Assembly (NCBI RefSeq): GCF_024448695.1
Contig: NZ_JAMOHY010000004.1
Location: 1-64,000 of the forward strand
Origin: Stutzerimonas stutzeri
GTDB taxonomy: Bacteria; Pseudomonadota; Gammaproteobacteria; Pseudomonadales; Pseudomonadaceae
Length of the DNA: 64,000 nt
Direction of reading: 5' to 3'
This document shows positions 1-9,817 of this stretch, one piece after another. The notes below the pieces were generated by a model. The model was not told the origin of the DNA. It was given only the letters and a program-made list of their open reading frames with translations, and made no database searches. Each line of letters begins with the position of its first letter. Position 1 is the first letter of the stretch. A program made the translations under genes and the position numbers.

Positions 1-74
1 CCATCCGCTAATCCTGCCTACAGAAACGGGGCCATGCCTATGCGTCATTTACCCAGGGAACACGGACTAACACC

Positions 75-1226
75 TTGAGCCAATCCACTTCGCGACCCGG
101 ACACCTGCAGCGGCAACCGGCCTCAGACAGTCAGGCCGCGACCCTTGTCATCGGCGGCGACTGGACCCTGTTGCACTACGCGGCGCTGCGCAGCGAAGTC
201 GAGCAGGCACGGCGGCAGATCAGCGACGAAGAACATATTGAGCTGCACACCCTCGGCGAACTGGATACTGCGGGCGCCGGGCTGCTGGTGGAGCTGCTTG
301 GCCCGGCCCGTATCGCTCGCCTGAATGAGTGGGCGCCGCAACTGCCCCCCGAGCGCCAGGCCCTGCTGCACACCCTGGCCAGCGCCATGGACCAGCCGCC
401 AGCCAGCCTGCCGCCGCAAACCAATGGCCTGGCGGATGTTCTGGCCCATATCGGCGGCACCCTGGCCGGGCTCTGGAACCAGCAGCGCACCCTGCTCGGC
501 TTTATCGGCCTGACCCTGCAGACCCTCCTGCTTGTTCTCTTCAACCCTCGCCGCTGGCGTATCACCTCGCTGGCCGCGCATATCGAGCAGACCGGCCTGG
601 ACGCCATTCCCATCGTCGCTCTGCTGACCTTCCTGGTCGGCGCAGTGGTGGCCTTCCTTGGTGCCACGGTGCTCGCCGACTTCGGTGCGACTATCTATAC
701 GGTCAATCTGGTGGCGTTTTCCTTTCTTCGAGAATTCGGCGTGCTGCTCGCGGCGATCCTGCTCGCCGGACGCACCGCCAGCGCCTTCGCCGCGCAGATC
801 GGCGCGATGAAGGCGAATGAGGAAATCGACGCCATCCGCGCCATCGGCCTGAGCCCCATCGAGCTGCTGGTGCTGCCCAGGGTGCTGGCGATGCTGATCA
901 CCCTGCCCATCCTGACCTTTATCGGCATGCTCAGCGGCATCATTGGCGGCCTGGTGGTCTGCGCCCTGGCGCTGGATATCTCACCGGCAATGTTCTTCAA
1001 CATCCTGCAGCGTGACATTTCCATCAGTCACTTTCTGGTCGGGCTGGCCAAGGCGCCGGTGTTTGCCTTTCTGATCGCCGTGATCGGCTGCCTGGAAGGC
1101 TTCAAGGCCAGCGGCAGCGCACAGTCGGTGGGCGAGCACACCACCTCCAGCGTGGTGCAGTCGATCTTCATGGTGATCCTCATCGATGCGGTTGCAGCGC
1201 TGTTCTTCATGGAGATGGGCTGGTGA
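75..1226 (+). CDS. MlaE-type ABC lipid-transport permease with N-terminal STAS domain
   Basis: Inner-membrane permease of an MCE (Mla-like) system that moves lipids between the inner and outer membranes. Residues ~20-100 look like a STAS domain (DTAGAG stretch near residue 64). Residues ~125-383 are a hydrophobic MlaE/DUF140 permease with the family core EFGVLLAAILLAGRTASAFA and the EEIDAI loop. At 383 aa it is longer than stand-alone MlaE (~260 aa) because of the fused STAS. The start is TTG at 75; an in-frame TAA at 9-11 excludes a longer protein, and no ATG or GTG lies in frame between. The ribosome site (AGGGA at 55-59) is rather far away. It overlaps the ATPase gene by four bases. Established: permease-ATPase-MCE-lipoprotein cassettes are lipid transporters. 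Inferred: the lipid is unknown. Confidence 0.85.
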   Translation: MSQSTSRPGHLQRQPASDSQAATLVIGGDWTLLHYAALRSEVEQARRQISDEEHIELHTLGELDTAGAGLLVELLGPARIARLNEWAPQLPPERQALLHTLASAMDQPPASLPPQTNGLADVLAHIGGTLAGLWNQQRTLLGFIGLTLQTLLLVLFNPRRWRITSLAAHIEQTGLDAIPIVALLTFLVGAVVAFLGATVLADFGATIYTVNLVAFSFLREFGVLLAAILLAGRTASAFAAQIGAMKANEEIDAIRAIGLSPIELLVLPRVLAMLITLPILTFIGMLSGIIGGLVVCALALDISPAMFFNILQRDISISHFLVGLAKAPVFAFLIAVIGCLEGFKASGSAQSVGEHTTSSVVQSIFMVILIDAVAALFFMEMGW

Positions 1227-2011
1227 AATCAGATGAACCCGTCATCCAGGTCCGTGGCCTGGTCAATCGTTTCGGCAGCCAGGCGGTACACGTCAATCTC
1301 GATCTGGATATCCGCCGCGGGGAAATCCTCGGCGTGGTCGGCGGCTCCGGTACTGGCAAATCGGTGCTGCTGCGCAGCATCGTCGGTTTGCGTCAGCCCA
1401 ACGCCGGCAGTGTCATGGTATTCGGTGAAAACCTGCTGAAACTGCCCCCCCAGCGCCGCTCGGAAATCGAACGACGCTTCGGTGTGCTGTTTCAGCGCGG
1501 CGCCCTGTTCACTTCGCTGAACCTGCAGGAGAATGTGGCCCTGCCGCTGATCGAGCATGCCGGCCTCACGCGCTCCGACGCCGAATTCCTGGCCCGACAG
1601 AAGCTCGCCCTGGCCGGCCTGCCGCCCGATGCCGCCTGCAAGTATCCCGACGAACTGTCCGGCGGCATGGTCAAGCGCGCCGCTCTGGCCCGCGCCCTGG
1701 CCCTGGACCCCGAGGTGCTGTTTCTCGACGAACCCACCGCCGGCCTCGACCCCATTGGCGCGGCGGCCTTTGATCAGCTGATCCTGACCCTGCGCGACGC
1801 CCTGGGTTTCAGCGTGTTCCTCGTGACCCACGATCTGGATACGCTCTACACCATCTGCGACCGTGTTGCCGTGCTGGCGCAAAAGCGCGTGCTGGCGGTC
1901 GACACCCTGGAAGCCGTCGCCGCCACCGATGACGACTGGATTCGTGAATACTTCCATGGCCCACGTGGCCGCGCCGCGCAGGATGCTGCACAAATGCTGG
2001 AGACACCCTAA
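1223..2011 (+). CDS. ABC transporter ATP-binding protein of the MCE lipid-transport system (MlaF-like)
   Basis: Cytoplasmic ATPase that powers the MlaE-like permease. Walker A is GGSGTGKS (~residue 40), the signature is LSGGM, Walker B is LFLDEPTAGLDP and the switch His lies in LVTHD. Its 262 aa match the MlaF family. GTG at 1223 is the start: GGAG sits about seven bases upstream and the start overlaps the permease stop (GTGA), which implies translational coupling. The C-terminus (DDWIREYFHGPRGRAA) is the usual MlaF tail that contacts the partner subunit. The stop overlaps the next ATG as TAATG. Confidence 0.88.
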   Translation: MKSDEPVIQVRGLVNRFGSQAVHVNLDLDIRRGEILGVVGGSGTGKSVLLRSIVGLRQPNAGSVMVFGENLLKLPPQRRSEIERRFGVLFQRGALFTSLNLQENVALPLIEHAGLTRSDAEFLARQKLALAGLPPDAACKYPDELSGGMVKRAALARALALDPEVLFLDEPTAGLDPIGAAAFDQLILTLRDALGFSVFLVTHDLDTLYTICDRVAVLAQKRVLAVDTLEAVAATDDDWIREYFHGPRGRAAQDAAQMLETP

Positions 2012-2949
2012 TGGAAACCCGTGCCCATCATGTCCTGATCGGACTCTTCACCGTGATCGCGGTCGGTTGCGCGCTGCTCTTCGCCCTCTGGCTCGGCAAG
2101 TCGAGCATGGACCGCGAATACAGCTACTACGATGTCGGCTTCCGGCAGGCGGTCAGCGGGCTGTCTACCGGTAACTCGGTGGAATACAGCGGCATCAAGG
2201 TCGGCGACGTAACCGACCTGTGGCTCGATCCCGAAGACCCGCGCAAGGTTGTCGCCCGCATTCGCGTCTATGGCGACACGCCGATCAAGCAGAACACCCA
2301 GGCGCGTCTGGCCCTGGCCAATATCACCGGCAGCATGGTCATCCAGCTGCACGGCGGTACGCCAAGCAGCCCACGGCTGGAAGGCTCACGCGACGATCCA
2401 CCGCTGATCATCGCTGATCCTTCACCGCTCAGTGCGCTGCTGGAAAACGGCGAAGACCTGCTGAGCAACATCAACAACCTGCTGCTCAGCGCCAACCAGA
2501 TCTTCTCCGAAGAGAACACCACGCGCCTGTCGCGCACCCTGGAACATCTGGAACAGGCCACCAGCGTGCTGTCCGAACAGCGTGGCGACATCGGTCGCGC
2601 TCTTCAGCAATTCGGCCAGCTCAGCGAGCAGGCCAACACCCTCATGACCGAACTTTCCAGCCTGGCGCACAATGCCAACGGCCTGCTCGACGACCAGGGC
2701 CGCAGCGTCCTCGACAGCGCCGCGCAATCGATGAACGCCCTGAACCGCAGCACCTCCCGGCTGGATACCCTGCTGGAAGAAAACGAAGGTGCGCTGAACA
2801 ACGGCCTGCAGGGCTTCAACGAGCTGGGGCCGGCGATCAACGAATTGCGCAGCACCCTCGGCGCACTGCGTCGCGTCACCCAGCGTCTGGAAGACAACCC
2901 GAGCGGCTTTCTGCTCGGACGCGAAAAACTGCAGGAGTTCACCCCATGA
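2011..2949 (+). CDS. MCE-domain lipid-binding protein (MlaD/PqiB-like)
   Basis: Periplasmic lipid-binding subunit anchored in the inner membrane. Residues ~7-30 form one membrane anchor. The single MCE domain follows (~40-120), with SGLSTGNSVEYSGIKVGDV as its conserved start. Residues ~135-300 are a long hydrophilic helical region rich in Leu, Asn and Gln, predicted to form a coiled-coil stalk. At 312 aa it is longer than E. coli MlaD (~183 aa) and resembles pseudomonad MCE proteins with a C-terminal helical extension that could span the periplasm. The ATG overlaps the upstream TAA, and the 3' end overlaps the lipoprotein gene by four bases. Confidence 0.85.
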   Translation: METRAHHVLIGLFTVIAVGCALLFALWLGKSSMDREYSYYDVGFRQAVSGLSTGNSVEYSGIKVGDVTDLWLDPEDPRKVVARIRVYGDTPIKQNTQARLALANITGSMVIQLHGGTPSSPRLEGSRDDPPLIIADPSPLSALLENGEDLLSNINNLLLSANQIFSEENTTRLSRTLEHLEQATSVLSEQRGDIGRALQQFGQLSEQANTLMTELSSLAHNANGLLDDQGRSVLDSAAQSMNALNRSTSRLDTLLEENEGALNNGLQGFNELGPAINELRSTLGALRRVTQRLEDNPSGFLLGREKLQEFTP

Positions 2950-3578
2950 GCATTCGACTTCACTCGTTTTCCCGCCTTGCCTTGCTGGGTGGGCTGCTGA
3001 CGCTGCTCTCGGCCTGCTCGATCCTTCCTTCACCCGAGCCTCTGCGCATCTTCCTGCTGCCGACCAGCGCCACCTCATCAGCGCCACTCGCCGAACAGTC
3101 GCCGCACTACGCGCTGCGTATCAATACCCCGCAGGCCAGCCGCATCCTCTCCAGCCCGCGCATCGCCGTAGTCCCTCGCGGCAACGAGATCAGCGCCTAT
3201 CAGGGCGCACGCTGGAGCGATGCCGCGCCCGTGCTGCTGCGCGATCGCCTGATCGAAGCCTTCCAGCGCGATGGCCGCATGCCCTCGGTGAGCAACGAAG
3301 ACGACAACCTACCCGCCGACCTGGCCCTGCACAGCGACCTGCGCGCCTTTCAGAGCGTTTACGTCGATGGCTCACCGCAGGTGGTGATTCGTCTGGATGC
3401 GCGCCTGGTGAACCAGCACGACCATCGCACCCTGGCCAATCGCCGTTTCGAGATTCACCAGGCCAGCACCGATCCCGGCGTGGAAAGCGTGGTCGAGGCC
3501 TTCGGCCAGGCCAGCGACCGCCTGAGCCGCGAACTGCTTGACTGGACCTTCGAGCAGGCACGCAAGATACCCAGATGA
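2946..3578 (+). CDS. ABC-type transport auxiliary lipoprotein (PqiC-like)
   Basis: Outer-membrane lipoprotein partner of the MCE transporter. A lipoprotein signal is visible: charged N-terminus, hydrophobic stretch, then lipobox LSAC with Cys24 as the acylation site. The mature part (~185 aa) has the PqiC/ABC_trans_aux pattern, including YALRINTPQASR, VVPRGNEISAYQGARWSDAAPVLLRDRLIEAF and a late RRFEIHQAS strand. It is the last gene of the cassette; its ATG overlaps the MCE stop (ATGA). The family is thought to form an outer-membrane platform that receives the lipid; the substrate here is not readable from sequence. Confidence 0.82.
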   Translation: MSIRLHSFSRLALLGGLLTLLSACSILPSPEPLRIFLLPTSATSSAPLAEQSPHYALRINTPQASRILSSPRIAVVPRGNEISAYQGARWSDAAPVLLRDRLIEAFQRDGRMPSVSNEDDNLPADLALHSDLRAFQSVYVDGSPQVVIRLDARLVNQHDHRTLANRRFEIHQASTDPGVESVVEAFGQASDRLSRELLDWTFEQARKIPR

Positions 3579-3619
3579 CGGGCAGCATCCGTCGGACATG
3601 TCTCCCAGCGTGACCAGAA

Positions 3620-3636
3620 CATGAACAATGTTCATG
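3620..3636. promoter_or_regulatory. Perfect palindrome upstream of the HlyD/RbbA exporter operon (candidate repressor operator)
   Basis: CATGAACA-A-TGTTCATG is an exact 8-bp inverted repeat around one base. It lies about 90 bases before the HlyD-family gene, in the only non-coding gap between the MCE cassette and the exporter operon. Size and symmetry suit a TetR-type repressor, and such regulators often control HlyD/ABC drug exporters. No TetR gene is visible next to it in the window, so the binding protein is unknown. Confidence 0.4.
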
Positions 3637-3722
3637 AGTTTCAGCGATATTGATCTGAATGAACACGTCTCGGACGGGCCTGCTACATACTGGCCCGGAC
3701 CATCAGGCCAGCGGAGTGCTCC

Positions 3723-4790
3723 ATGAACAAGGCTCGAACCCTCAGAACCCTGGCCATCGTTGGCGTTGTCGCCGTCATCGCCGCACTGCTCTGGAACGAG
3801 CTGCGCCCCAGTGGCCTGGGTGACGGCTTCGCCAGCGGCAATGGACGCATCGAGGCCACCGAGATCGACGTAGCCACCAAGCTGGGCGGACGGGTGCTGG
3901 AAATCAACGTCGATGAGGGCGACTTCGTTCAGCCAGGCCAAATTCTCGCGCGGATGGATACCGAGGTGCTGCAGGCACAGCTCAATCAGGCCCGCGCCCA
4001 GGTGCGTCAGGCCGAGAATGCCATCCTCACCGCCCAAGCCATGGTCGCCATGCGCGAAAGCGAAAAGACCACGGCCGAGGCCGTAGTACACCAGCGCCGC
4101 GCCGAGTTGACTGCGGCGCAGAAGCGCCATCAGCGCACCGAAACCCTGGTGGCGCGCAACGCCATGGCACGGCAGCAGCTGGACGATGACCTGGCGACCA
4201 TGCAGAGCGCTCAGGCGGCACTGGCTGCGGCACGCTCGCAGGTGCTGTCGGCGACAGCGGGAATTGCCGCGGCGAAATCCCAGGTCATCGAAGCGCAATC
4301 GGCGGTCGAGGCCGCACAGGCCAGCGTCGCCCGGCTGCAGGCGGACATCCGTGACAGCGAGTTGAAAAGCGACCGCATCGCACGCGTGCAATACCGCGTG
4401 ACCCAGCCGGGCGAAGTGCTGGGTGCCGGAGGCAAGCTGCTCAACCTGGTGGACCTGGCCGATGTCTACATGACCTTCTTCCTGCCCGAACGCCAGGCAG
4501 GGCGCGTGGCCATTGGTGCCGACGTGCATCTGGTGATCGATGCGGCGCCGCAGTACGTGATCCCGGCCAAGGTCAGCTACGTGGCCAGTGTTGCGCAGTT
4601 CACACCCAAGAGCGTCGAGACCGAAAGCGAGCGCGAGAAACTGATGTTTCGGGTCAAGGCGCGGCTCGATCCGGCGCTGCTGAGCAAGCACATGGAGCAG
4701 GTCAAGACCGGCCTGCCCGGCATGGCCTATCTGAAGCTCGACGCCGAGGCCGAATGGCCTGAGCACCTGCGCATCAACGTATCGCCATGA
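3723..4790 (+). CDS. HlyD-family membrane-fusion (periplasmic adaptor) protein of an ABC exporter (YhiI-like)
   Basis: Periplasmic adaptor linking the inner-membrane exporter to an outer-membrane channel. Residues ~8-24 are a single N-terminal anchor. The first lipoyl/barrel half follows ([40 protein letters not shown], ~residues 39-78). A long Ala/Gln-rich helical hairpin occupies ~85-215, then the second barrel half ([21 protein letters not shown]). Its 355 aa are normal for the family. ATG at 3723 has a GGAG site seven bases upstream. The stop overlaps the next gene (ATGA). Gene order matches the E. coli yhiI-rbbA-yhhJ set. Confidence 0.85.
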   Translation: MNKARTLRTLAIVGVVAVIAALLWNELRPSGLGDGFASGNGRIEATEIDVATKLGGRVLEINVDEGDFVQPGQILARMDTEVLQAQLNQARAQVRQAENAILTAQAMVAMRESEKTTAEAVVHQRRAELTAAQKRHQRTETLVARNAMARQQLDDDLATMQSAQAALAAARSQVLSATAGIAAAKSQVIEAQSAVEAAQASVARLQADIRDSELKSDRIARVQYRVTQPGEVLGAGGKLLNLVDLADVYMTFFLPERQAGRVAIGADVHLVIDAAPQYVIPAKVSYVASVAQFTPKSVETESEREKLMFRVKARLDPALLSKHMEQVKTGLPGMAYLKLDAEAEWPEHLRINVSP

Positions 4791-7528
4791 GCCCGAGTGC
4801 ACCGCCGGTGGCACGGGTCGAGAAGCTGACCCTGCGCTACGGCCAGACCCTTGCTCTGGACGATCTGAGCCTGGAGTTGCCGGCAGGCTGCATGGTCGGT
4901 CTGATCGGCCCGGATGGTGTCGGCAAATCCAGCCTGCTGGCGCTGATTGCCGGAGCGCGCCGCCTGCAACAGGGCCGGGTACTGGTGCTGGACGGCGACA
5001 TGGCCGATGCTGCGCATCGCCGCCAGGTGTGTCCGCGCATCGCCTATATGCCTCAGGGTCTTGGCAAGAACCTCTACCCCACCCTCACCGTGTTCGAGAA
5101 CCTGGATTTCTTCGGTCGGCTATTCGGCCAGGATGCCGAGGAGCGCCAGCAGCGCATCACCGACCTGACGCGCAGCACCGGCCTGGCCACCTTCATCGAG
5201 CGCCCGGCAGGCAAGCTCTCCGGCGGCATGAAGCAGAAGCTCGGCCTGTGCTGCGCGCTGATCCACGACCCTGATCTGCTGATCCTCGATGAACCCACCA
5301 CAGGCGTCGACCCGCTGGCACGCAACCAGTTCTGGGAACTGATCGCACGCATTCGGGCCAATCGCCCGCAGATGAGCGTGCTGGTAGCCACCGCCTACAT
5401 GGATGAAGCCCAGCGTTTCGACTGGCTGGTAGCCATGGACGAAGGCCGTGTACTGGCCACCGGCACACCGACCGAACTGCTGACCAGCACCGCCAGTGAT
5501 GATCTGGAAGCCGCCTTTATCGCCCTGCTGCCCGAAGAAAAGCGTCGCGATCACCGCGCGCTGGTGATCCCCCCGCGCCAGCAGAGCGAAGGCCAACCTG
5601 ATATAGCCATCGAAGCCCACGACCTGACCCTGCGCTTCGGCGATTTCGTCGCGGTGGACAAGGTGAGCTTTCGCATCGAGCGCGGGGAAATCTTCGGCTT
5701 CCTCGGCTCCAACGGTTGCGGCAAGACCACCACCATGAAGATGCTCACCGGCCTGCTGCCGGCCAGCGAGGGTGAAGCCTTCCTGTTCGGCCAGCCGGTG
5801 GACCCGCGGGATATCGATACCCGTCGGCGGGTGGGCTACATGTCCCAGGCCTTCTCGCTGTATGGCGAGCTGAGCGTCGTGCAGAACCTGGAACTGCATG
5901 CCCGGCTGTTCCACATTCCCGCTGACCAGCGCGCCGGTCGGGTGCGCGAGATGCTGACGCGCTTCGGCCTGGAATCGCTCGCCGGCAGCCTGCCCGCCGA
6001 CCTGCCGCTGGGGGTGCGCCAGCGCCTGTCACTGGCGGTGGCGGTGATCCACAAACCGGAAATCCTGATCCTCGACGAACCGACTTCGGGCGTCGACCCG
6101 GTTGCCCGCGACGGCTTCTGGAAACTGCTGGTGGAGCTGTCACGCGAGGATGGCGTGACCATCTTCATCTCCACCCACTTCATGAACGAAGCGCTGCGCT
6201 GCGACCGCATGTCGATGATGCACGCCGGTCGGGTACTGGACAGCGACTCGCCACGCGCGCTCATGGCCAGGCGCGGCCTGCCAACGCTGGAACAGACCTT
6301 TATCGCCTATCTGCAGGACGCCACTGCCGAACAGACCCCCACCGAAGCCGCACCGCAAACACCCCGCAGCGGGCCGCCGGCTGGCAATGCCGCTCTGCAA
6401 TCGCGCTTCAGCCTGCAACGCCTGCTCAGCTACAGCGGACGCGAGGCGATGGAACTGCGCCGTGATCCGATCCGCGCCACCCTGGCCCTGCTGGGCACCC
6501 TGATGCTGATGTTCATCATGGGCTACGGGATCAACCTGGATGTGGAAAACCTCACCTACGCGGTGCTCGACCGCGACCAGACCACCACCAGCCAGGCCTA
6601 TACGCAGAACATCGCCGGCTCGCGCTACTTCAGCGAACAAGCGCCGCTGCACGATTACGACGAGCTGGAACGACGCATGCGCAGCGGCGAGATCAGTCTG
6701 GCGGTGGAAATTCCGCCCAATTTCGGTCGTGACCTCAAACGCGGCAGCCAACCCGAGGTGGGCTTCTGGATCGACGGCGCCATGCCCATGCGCGCCGACA
6801 CCATCAAGGGCTATGTGCAGGGCATCCACGTCAGCTACCTGCAGCAGCTGGCGCGCGAAGCCAGCCAGAACGCCGCCACCAGCCAGGTGGATATCGCCCT
6901 GCGCTACCGCTACAACCCGGACGTGCAAAGCCTGCCAGCCATGGTGCCGGCGGTGATTCCGCTGCTGCTGATGCTGATCCCGGCGATGCTCACCGCCCTG
7001 GGCGTGGTGCGCGAAAAAGAGCTGGGCTCGATCACCAACCTCTACGTCACACCGGTGACCCGCCTGGAATTCCTGCTCGGCAAGCAACTGCCCTATATCG
7101 CCCTGGGCATGATCAACTTCTTCATGCTGGTGGCGCTGGCGGTGCTGGTCTTCGGCGTGCCGGTCAAGGGCAGCCTGCTGACGCTGACACTCGGCGCGCT
7201 GCTCTATGTGATCTGTGCCACCGCGCTGGGCCTGCTGATGTCGTCGATTCTCAACAGCCAGATCGCCGCCATCTTCGGCACGGCCATCGCAACCCTGGTG
7301 CCCGCAGTACAGTTCTCCGGCCTGATGCACCCCATCTCGGCCATGGAGGGAGCCAGCGCCTTCATCGGCAATATCTACCCCACCAGCCATTTCCTGATCA
7401 TCAGCCGTGGCGTGTTCTCCAAGTCGCTGGGGCTGGTGGAGCTGTATCCCTATTTCATTCCCCTGCTGCTGGCGATTCCGCTGCTGACCCTGCTCAGCGT
7501 CGCCGGCCTGAAGAAGCAGGAGAAATGA
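4787..7528 (+). CDS. RbbA-like fused double-ATPase/permease ABC transporter
   Basis: One 913-aa polypeptide holding two ABC ATPase domains and one ABC-2 permease. ABC1 (~8-240): Walker [10 protein letters not shown], signature LSGGMKQK, Walker [17 protein letters not shown]2 (~265-500): Walker [10 protein letters not shown], Walker [14 protein letters not shown], and a non-canonical signature [12 protein letters not shown] where LSGGQ is expected. The permease (~545-913) has one early membrane helix, a periplasmic domain (~580-700) and five or so C-terminal helices. E. coli RbbA/YhiH has the same architecture. With the flanking adaptor and permease it should form an exporter; the cargo is unknown. 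RbbA itself has been linked to ribosomes, which this sequence cannot test. Confidence 0.87.
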   Translation: MSPSAPPVARVEKLTLRYGQTLALDDLSLELPAGCMVGLIGPDGVGKSSLLALIAGARRLQQGRVLVLDGDMADAAHRRQVCPRIAYMPQGLGKNLYPTLTVFENLDFFGRLFGQDAEERQQRITDLTRSTGLATFIERPAGKLSGGMKQKLGLCCALIHDPDLLILDEPTTGVDPLARNQFWELIARIRANRPQMSVLVATAYMDEAQRFDWLVAMDEGRVLATGTPTELLTSTASDDLEAAFIALLPEEKRRDHRALVIPPRQQSEGQPDIAIEAHDLTLRFGDFVAVDKVSFRIERGEIFGFLGSNGCGKTTTMKMLTGLLPASEGEAFLFGQPVDPRDIDTRRRVGYMSQAFSLYGELSVVQNLELHARLFHIPADQRAGRVREMLTRFGLESLAGSLPADLPLGVRQRLSLAVAVIHKPEILILDEPTSGVDPVARDGFWKLLVELSREDGVTIFISTHFMNEALRCDRMSMMHAGRVLDSDSPRALMARRGLPTLEQTFIAYLQDATAEQTPTEAAPQTPRSGPPAGNAALQSRFSLQRLLSYSGREAMELRRDPIRATLALLGTLMLMFIMGYGINLDVENLTYAVLDRDQTTTSQAYTQNIAGSRYFSEQAPLHDYDELERRMRSGEISLAVEIPPNFGRDLKRGSQPEVGFWIDGAMPMRADTIKGYVQGIHVSYLQQLAREASQNAATSQVDIALRYRYNPDVQSLPAMVPAVIPLLLMLIPAMLTALGVVREKELGSITNLYVTPVTRLEFLLGKQLPYIALGMINFFMLVALAVLVFGVPVKGSLLTLTLGALLYVICATALGLLMSSILNSQIAAIFGTAIATLVPAVQFSGLMHPISAMEGASAFIGNIYPTSHFLIISRGVFSKSLGLVELYPYFIPLLLAIPLLTLLSVAGLKKQEK

Positions 7529-7529
7529 G

Positions 7530-8645
7530 ATGAGAAAGCTCTCCAATATCCTGCAACTGGGCATCAAGGAACTGCGCAGCCTGTATCGCGATCCGGCACT
7601 GCTGCTGCTGATCGTCTACGCTTTCACGCTGGGCATCTACTCAAGCGCCACCGGCGTACCGGAAGCACCACACCGTGCCACCATCGGCATCATCGACGAG
7701 GACCAGTCACAAGCCTCGACACGCATCGTCAATGCCTTCCAGTTGCCCTACTTCCTGCCGCCGAAAGCCATCGACCTGGCTGAAATGGACAGCGGCATGG
7801 ATGCGGCGCTCTATACCTTCACCCTGAACATTCCGCCGAATTTTCAGCAGGACCTGCTCGCCGGGCGGCAGCCAATCATTCAGCTCAACGTCGATGCCAC
7901 CCAGGTCAGCCAGGCCTTCACCGGCGCCGGGCACATACAGCAGATCATCAATGCGGAAGTCGCCGAATTCATCAGCCGTTACCGCAAGATCGATGCCTAT
8001 CCGATCCAGGCGGTGATACACACGGCGTTCAATCCGAACCTGCTGCGTGCCTGGTTCGGTGCGGTAAACGAAGTGATCAACCAGATCACCATGCTCTCGA
8101 TCATCCTTACCGGCGCGGCCCTGATCCGCGAGCGCGAACACGGCACCATCGAGCATCTGCTGGTGATGCCGGTGACGCCCTTCGAGATCATGTCGGCCAA
8201 GGTCTGGTCGATGGGGCTGGTGGTGCTGCTGGCCTCGGCGTTCGCCCTGCGCTTCGTCGTCGAAGGCTGGCTGCAGGTGCCGATCCAGGGGTCGATCCTG
8301 CTGTTCATGGCCGGCGCAGCGCTGCACCTGTTCGCCACCACCTCCATCGGCATCTTCTTCGGCACCCTCGCGCGCTCGATGCCGCAGCTGGGCCTGCTGA
8401 TCATTCTGGTGCTGATTCCGCTGCAGATTCTCTCGGGCGGCATGACCCCACGCGAAAGCATGCCCGCAATGGTGCAGCACATCATGCTGCTGGCCCCGAC
8501 TACGCATTTCGTCGAACTGGCCCAGGCAATCCTGTTCCGGGGTGCTGGAGCCGATATCGTCTGGCCGCAACTGCTGGCACTGGCGGCCATTGGCAGTACC
8601 TTCTTCATCGGAGCGCTGTCGCGGCTGCGTAAATCCCTGCGCTAG
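7530..8645 (+). CDS. ABC-2 type exporter permease (YhhJ-like)
   Basis: Second permease of the exporter. 371 aa: an N-terminal helix (~25-45, RDPALLLLIVYAFTLGIY), a large periplasmic domain (~50-175) and about five C-terminal helices, including ALIREREHGTIEHLLVMPVTPFEIMSAKVWS, the hallmark ABC-2 membrane motif. It starts one base after the RbbA-like stop, so it is co-translated. It probably pairs with the permease half of the fused upstream protein. Its TAG stop shares CTAG with the stop of the convergent GGDEF gene, so the two coding regions overlap by four bases at their 3' ends. Confidence 0.85.
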   Translation: MRKLSNILQLGIKELRSLYRDPALLLLIVYAFTLGIYSSATGVPEAPHRATIGIIDEDQSQASTRIVNAFQLPYFLPPKAIDLAEMDSGMDAALYTFTLNIPPNFQQDLLAGRQPIIQLNVDATQVSQAFTGAGHIQQIINAEVAEFISRYRKIDAYPIQAVIHTAFNPNLLRAWFGAVNEVINQITMLSIILTGAALIREREHGTIEHLLVMPVTPFEIMSAKVWSMGLVVLLASAFALRFVVEGWLQVPIQGSILLFMAGAALHLFATTSIGIFFGTLARSMPQLGLLIILVLIPLQILSGGMTPRESMPAMVQHIMLLAPTTHFVELAQAILFRGAGADIVWPQLLALAAIGSTFFIGALSRLRKSLR

Positions 8646-9580
8646 GCCGTGAGGGTGCGATTGCGCCCTTCGCGCTTGGCCTGCAGCAGGGCCTGGTCGG
8701 CCTCGCCCAGCAGCGTATCGAGGCAGACCGCTTCGTGCTCGTGCACCGCTACGCCGAAGCTGGCAGTGCAACCAATGGCTCGGCCCTCGCACTCGACCGC
8801 CAGCGCTTCGATACTCATCCGTAGCCGCTCGGCAATCAACCACGCCTGTTGCGCATCAGTATCGGGCAGCATCACCGCGAATTCCTCGCCGCCCATGCGG
8901 CCCAGCACATCCGCGGGTCTCAGCAACGGTGGCAGCCGCTGGCCAATGGCACGCAGCACGGCGTCACCGGCAGCATGGCCGTAGGTGTCATTGATGCGTT
9001 TGAAGTGATCGACATCGAACATCAGCACGGCAACCGGATAGCCGACACGCGCACGCCGGCAGAAGCGCTCGCCCAGATCGAAAAAGGCGCGGCGGTTGTT
9101 CAGCCCGGTCAGCTCATCGGTGCGCGCCAGCGCCTCGGCACGGTCAACCGCCTTTTCCAGGGCCTGCTCCATACGCTTTCGATCAGTGATGTCGGTGGCG
9201 ATTTCCAGCCGCACGATGCGCCCGTCAGTCCATTCGATGGCCTGGTCGCGGCACTGATACCAGTGGCCATTGCGAGTGTTCTGGAATTCCCAGACATGCA
9301 CACCGGACGGCTTGCCATCGGCATCCAGCAACCGCGAATTACTGCAGAAGCCACAAGGGCCGGGTTGCTCGTCCTGCAAGATCTGCCAGCATCTGCGCCC
9401 CTGGAATTCACCCCATTTCTGGCGACCGTAGGCGTTCACGAACAGCAGCTCGTAGGTGTCCATATCCGCCACATAGACCAGTGCGTCCAGGCTGTCGAGA
9501 ATGGTCGCCAGCCCAACCTCGCCACGTCCCTTGTCGACTGACGGATCACCCCCCGAGGGGACATTGGAATCGAGAGGCAA
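8642..9580 (-). CDS. PAS-GGDEF diguanylate cyclase with a CxxC-containing PAS domain
   Basis: Predicted cytoplasmic diguanylate cyclase (312 aa, no membrane helix). Residues ~25-135 form a PAS domain (LDALVYVADMDTYELLFVN ... EIATDITDRKRMEQ) with the unusual stretch PGPCGFCSN and a later Cys in WYQCRD. Residues ~150-310 are a GGDEF domain: active-site GGEEF intact, and an RPAD inhibitory site (RxxD) five residues before it, so product inhibition by c-di-GMP is expected. The start is read as TTG at 9580, with AGGAG eight bases upstream. Convergent with the exporter operon and divergent from rmlB. The cysteines could sense redox state or bind a metal; that is inference. Confidence 0.85.
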   Translation of the reverse strand: MPLDSNVPSGGDPSVDKGRGEVGLATILDSLDALVYVADMDTYELLFVNAYGRQKWGEFQGRRCWQILQDEQPGPCGFCSNSRLLDADGKPSGVHVWEFQNTRNGHWYQCRDQAIEWTDGRIVRLEIATDITDRKRMEQALEKAVDRAEALARTDELTGLNNRRAFFDLGERFCRRARVGYPVAVLMFDVDHFKRINDTYGHAAGDAVLRAIGQRLPPLLRPADVLGRMGGEEFAVMLPDTDAQQAWLIAERLRMSIEALAVECEGRAIGCTASFGVAVHEHEAVCLDTLLGEADQALLQAKREGRNRTLTA

Positions 9581-9817
9581 GGCGCCTGCTCCTGCATTTT
9601 ATGGGCGGTAGATCGAGCACTGCTTTCGCCCGGAAACGGCACAGCTTGCCGACGTCGGCGTCATGATGCAAGGTTGCCGCCATCAGCGTTTTTCGCCCTG
9701 TTATGATGCCGCCGGCTGCAAGCAGACCACCTGCACCCGTCACGGGAATTTTTATCTACCCACCGGGTCTATCAGCCGACACGCCGCTCTGCAACACGTC
9801 AAGGAAGCTCACCCATC

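Noticed and set aside
6140-7567. 475-codon minus-strand open frame over the RbbA-like gene
   Set aside because: His/Gln/Asp-rich shadow of a GC-rich coding strand, with no domain and no ribosome site.
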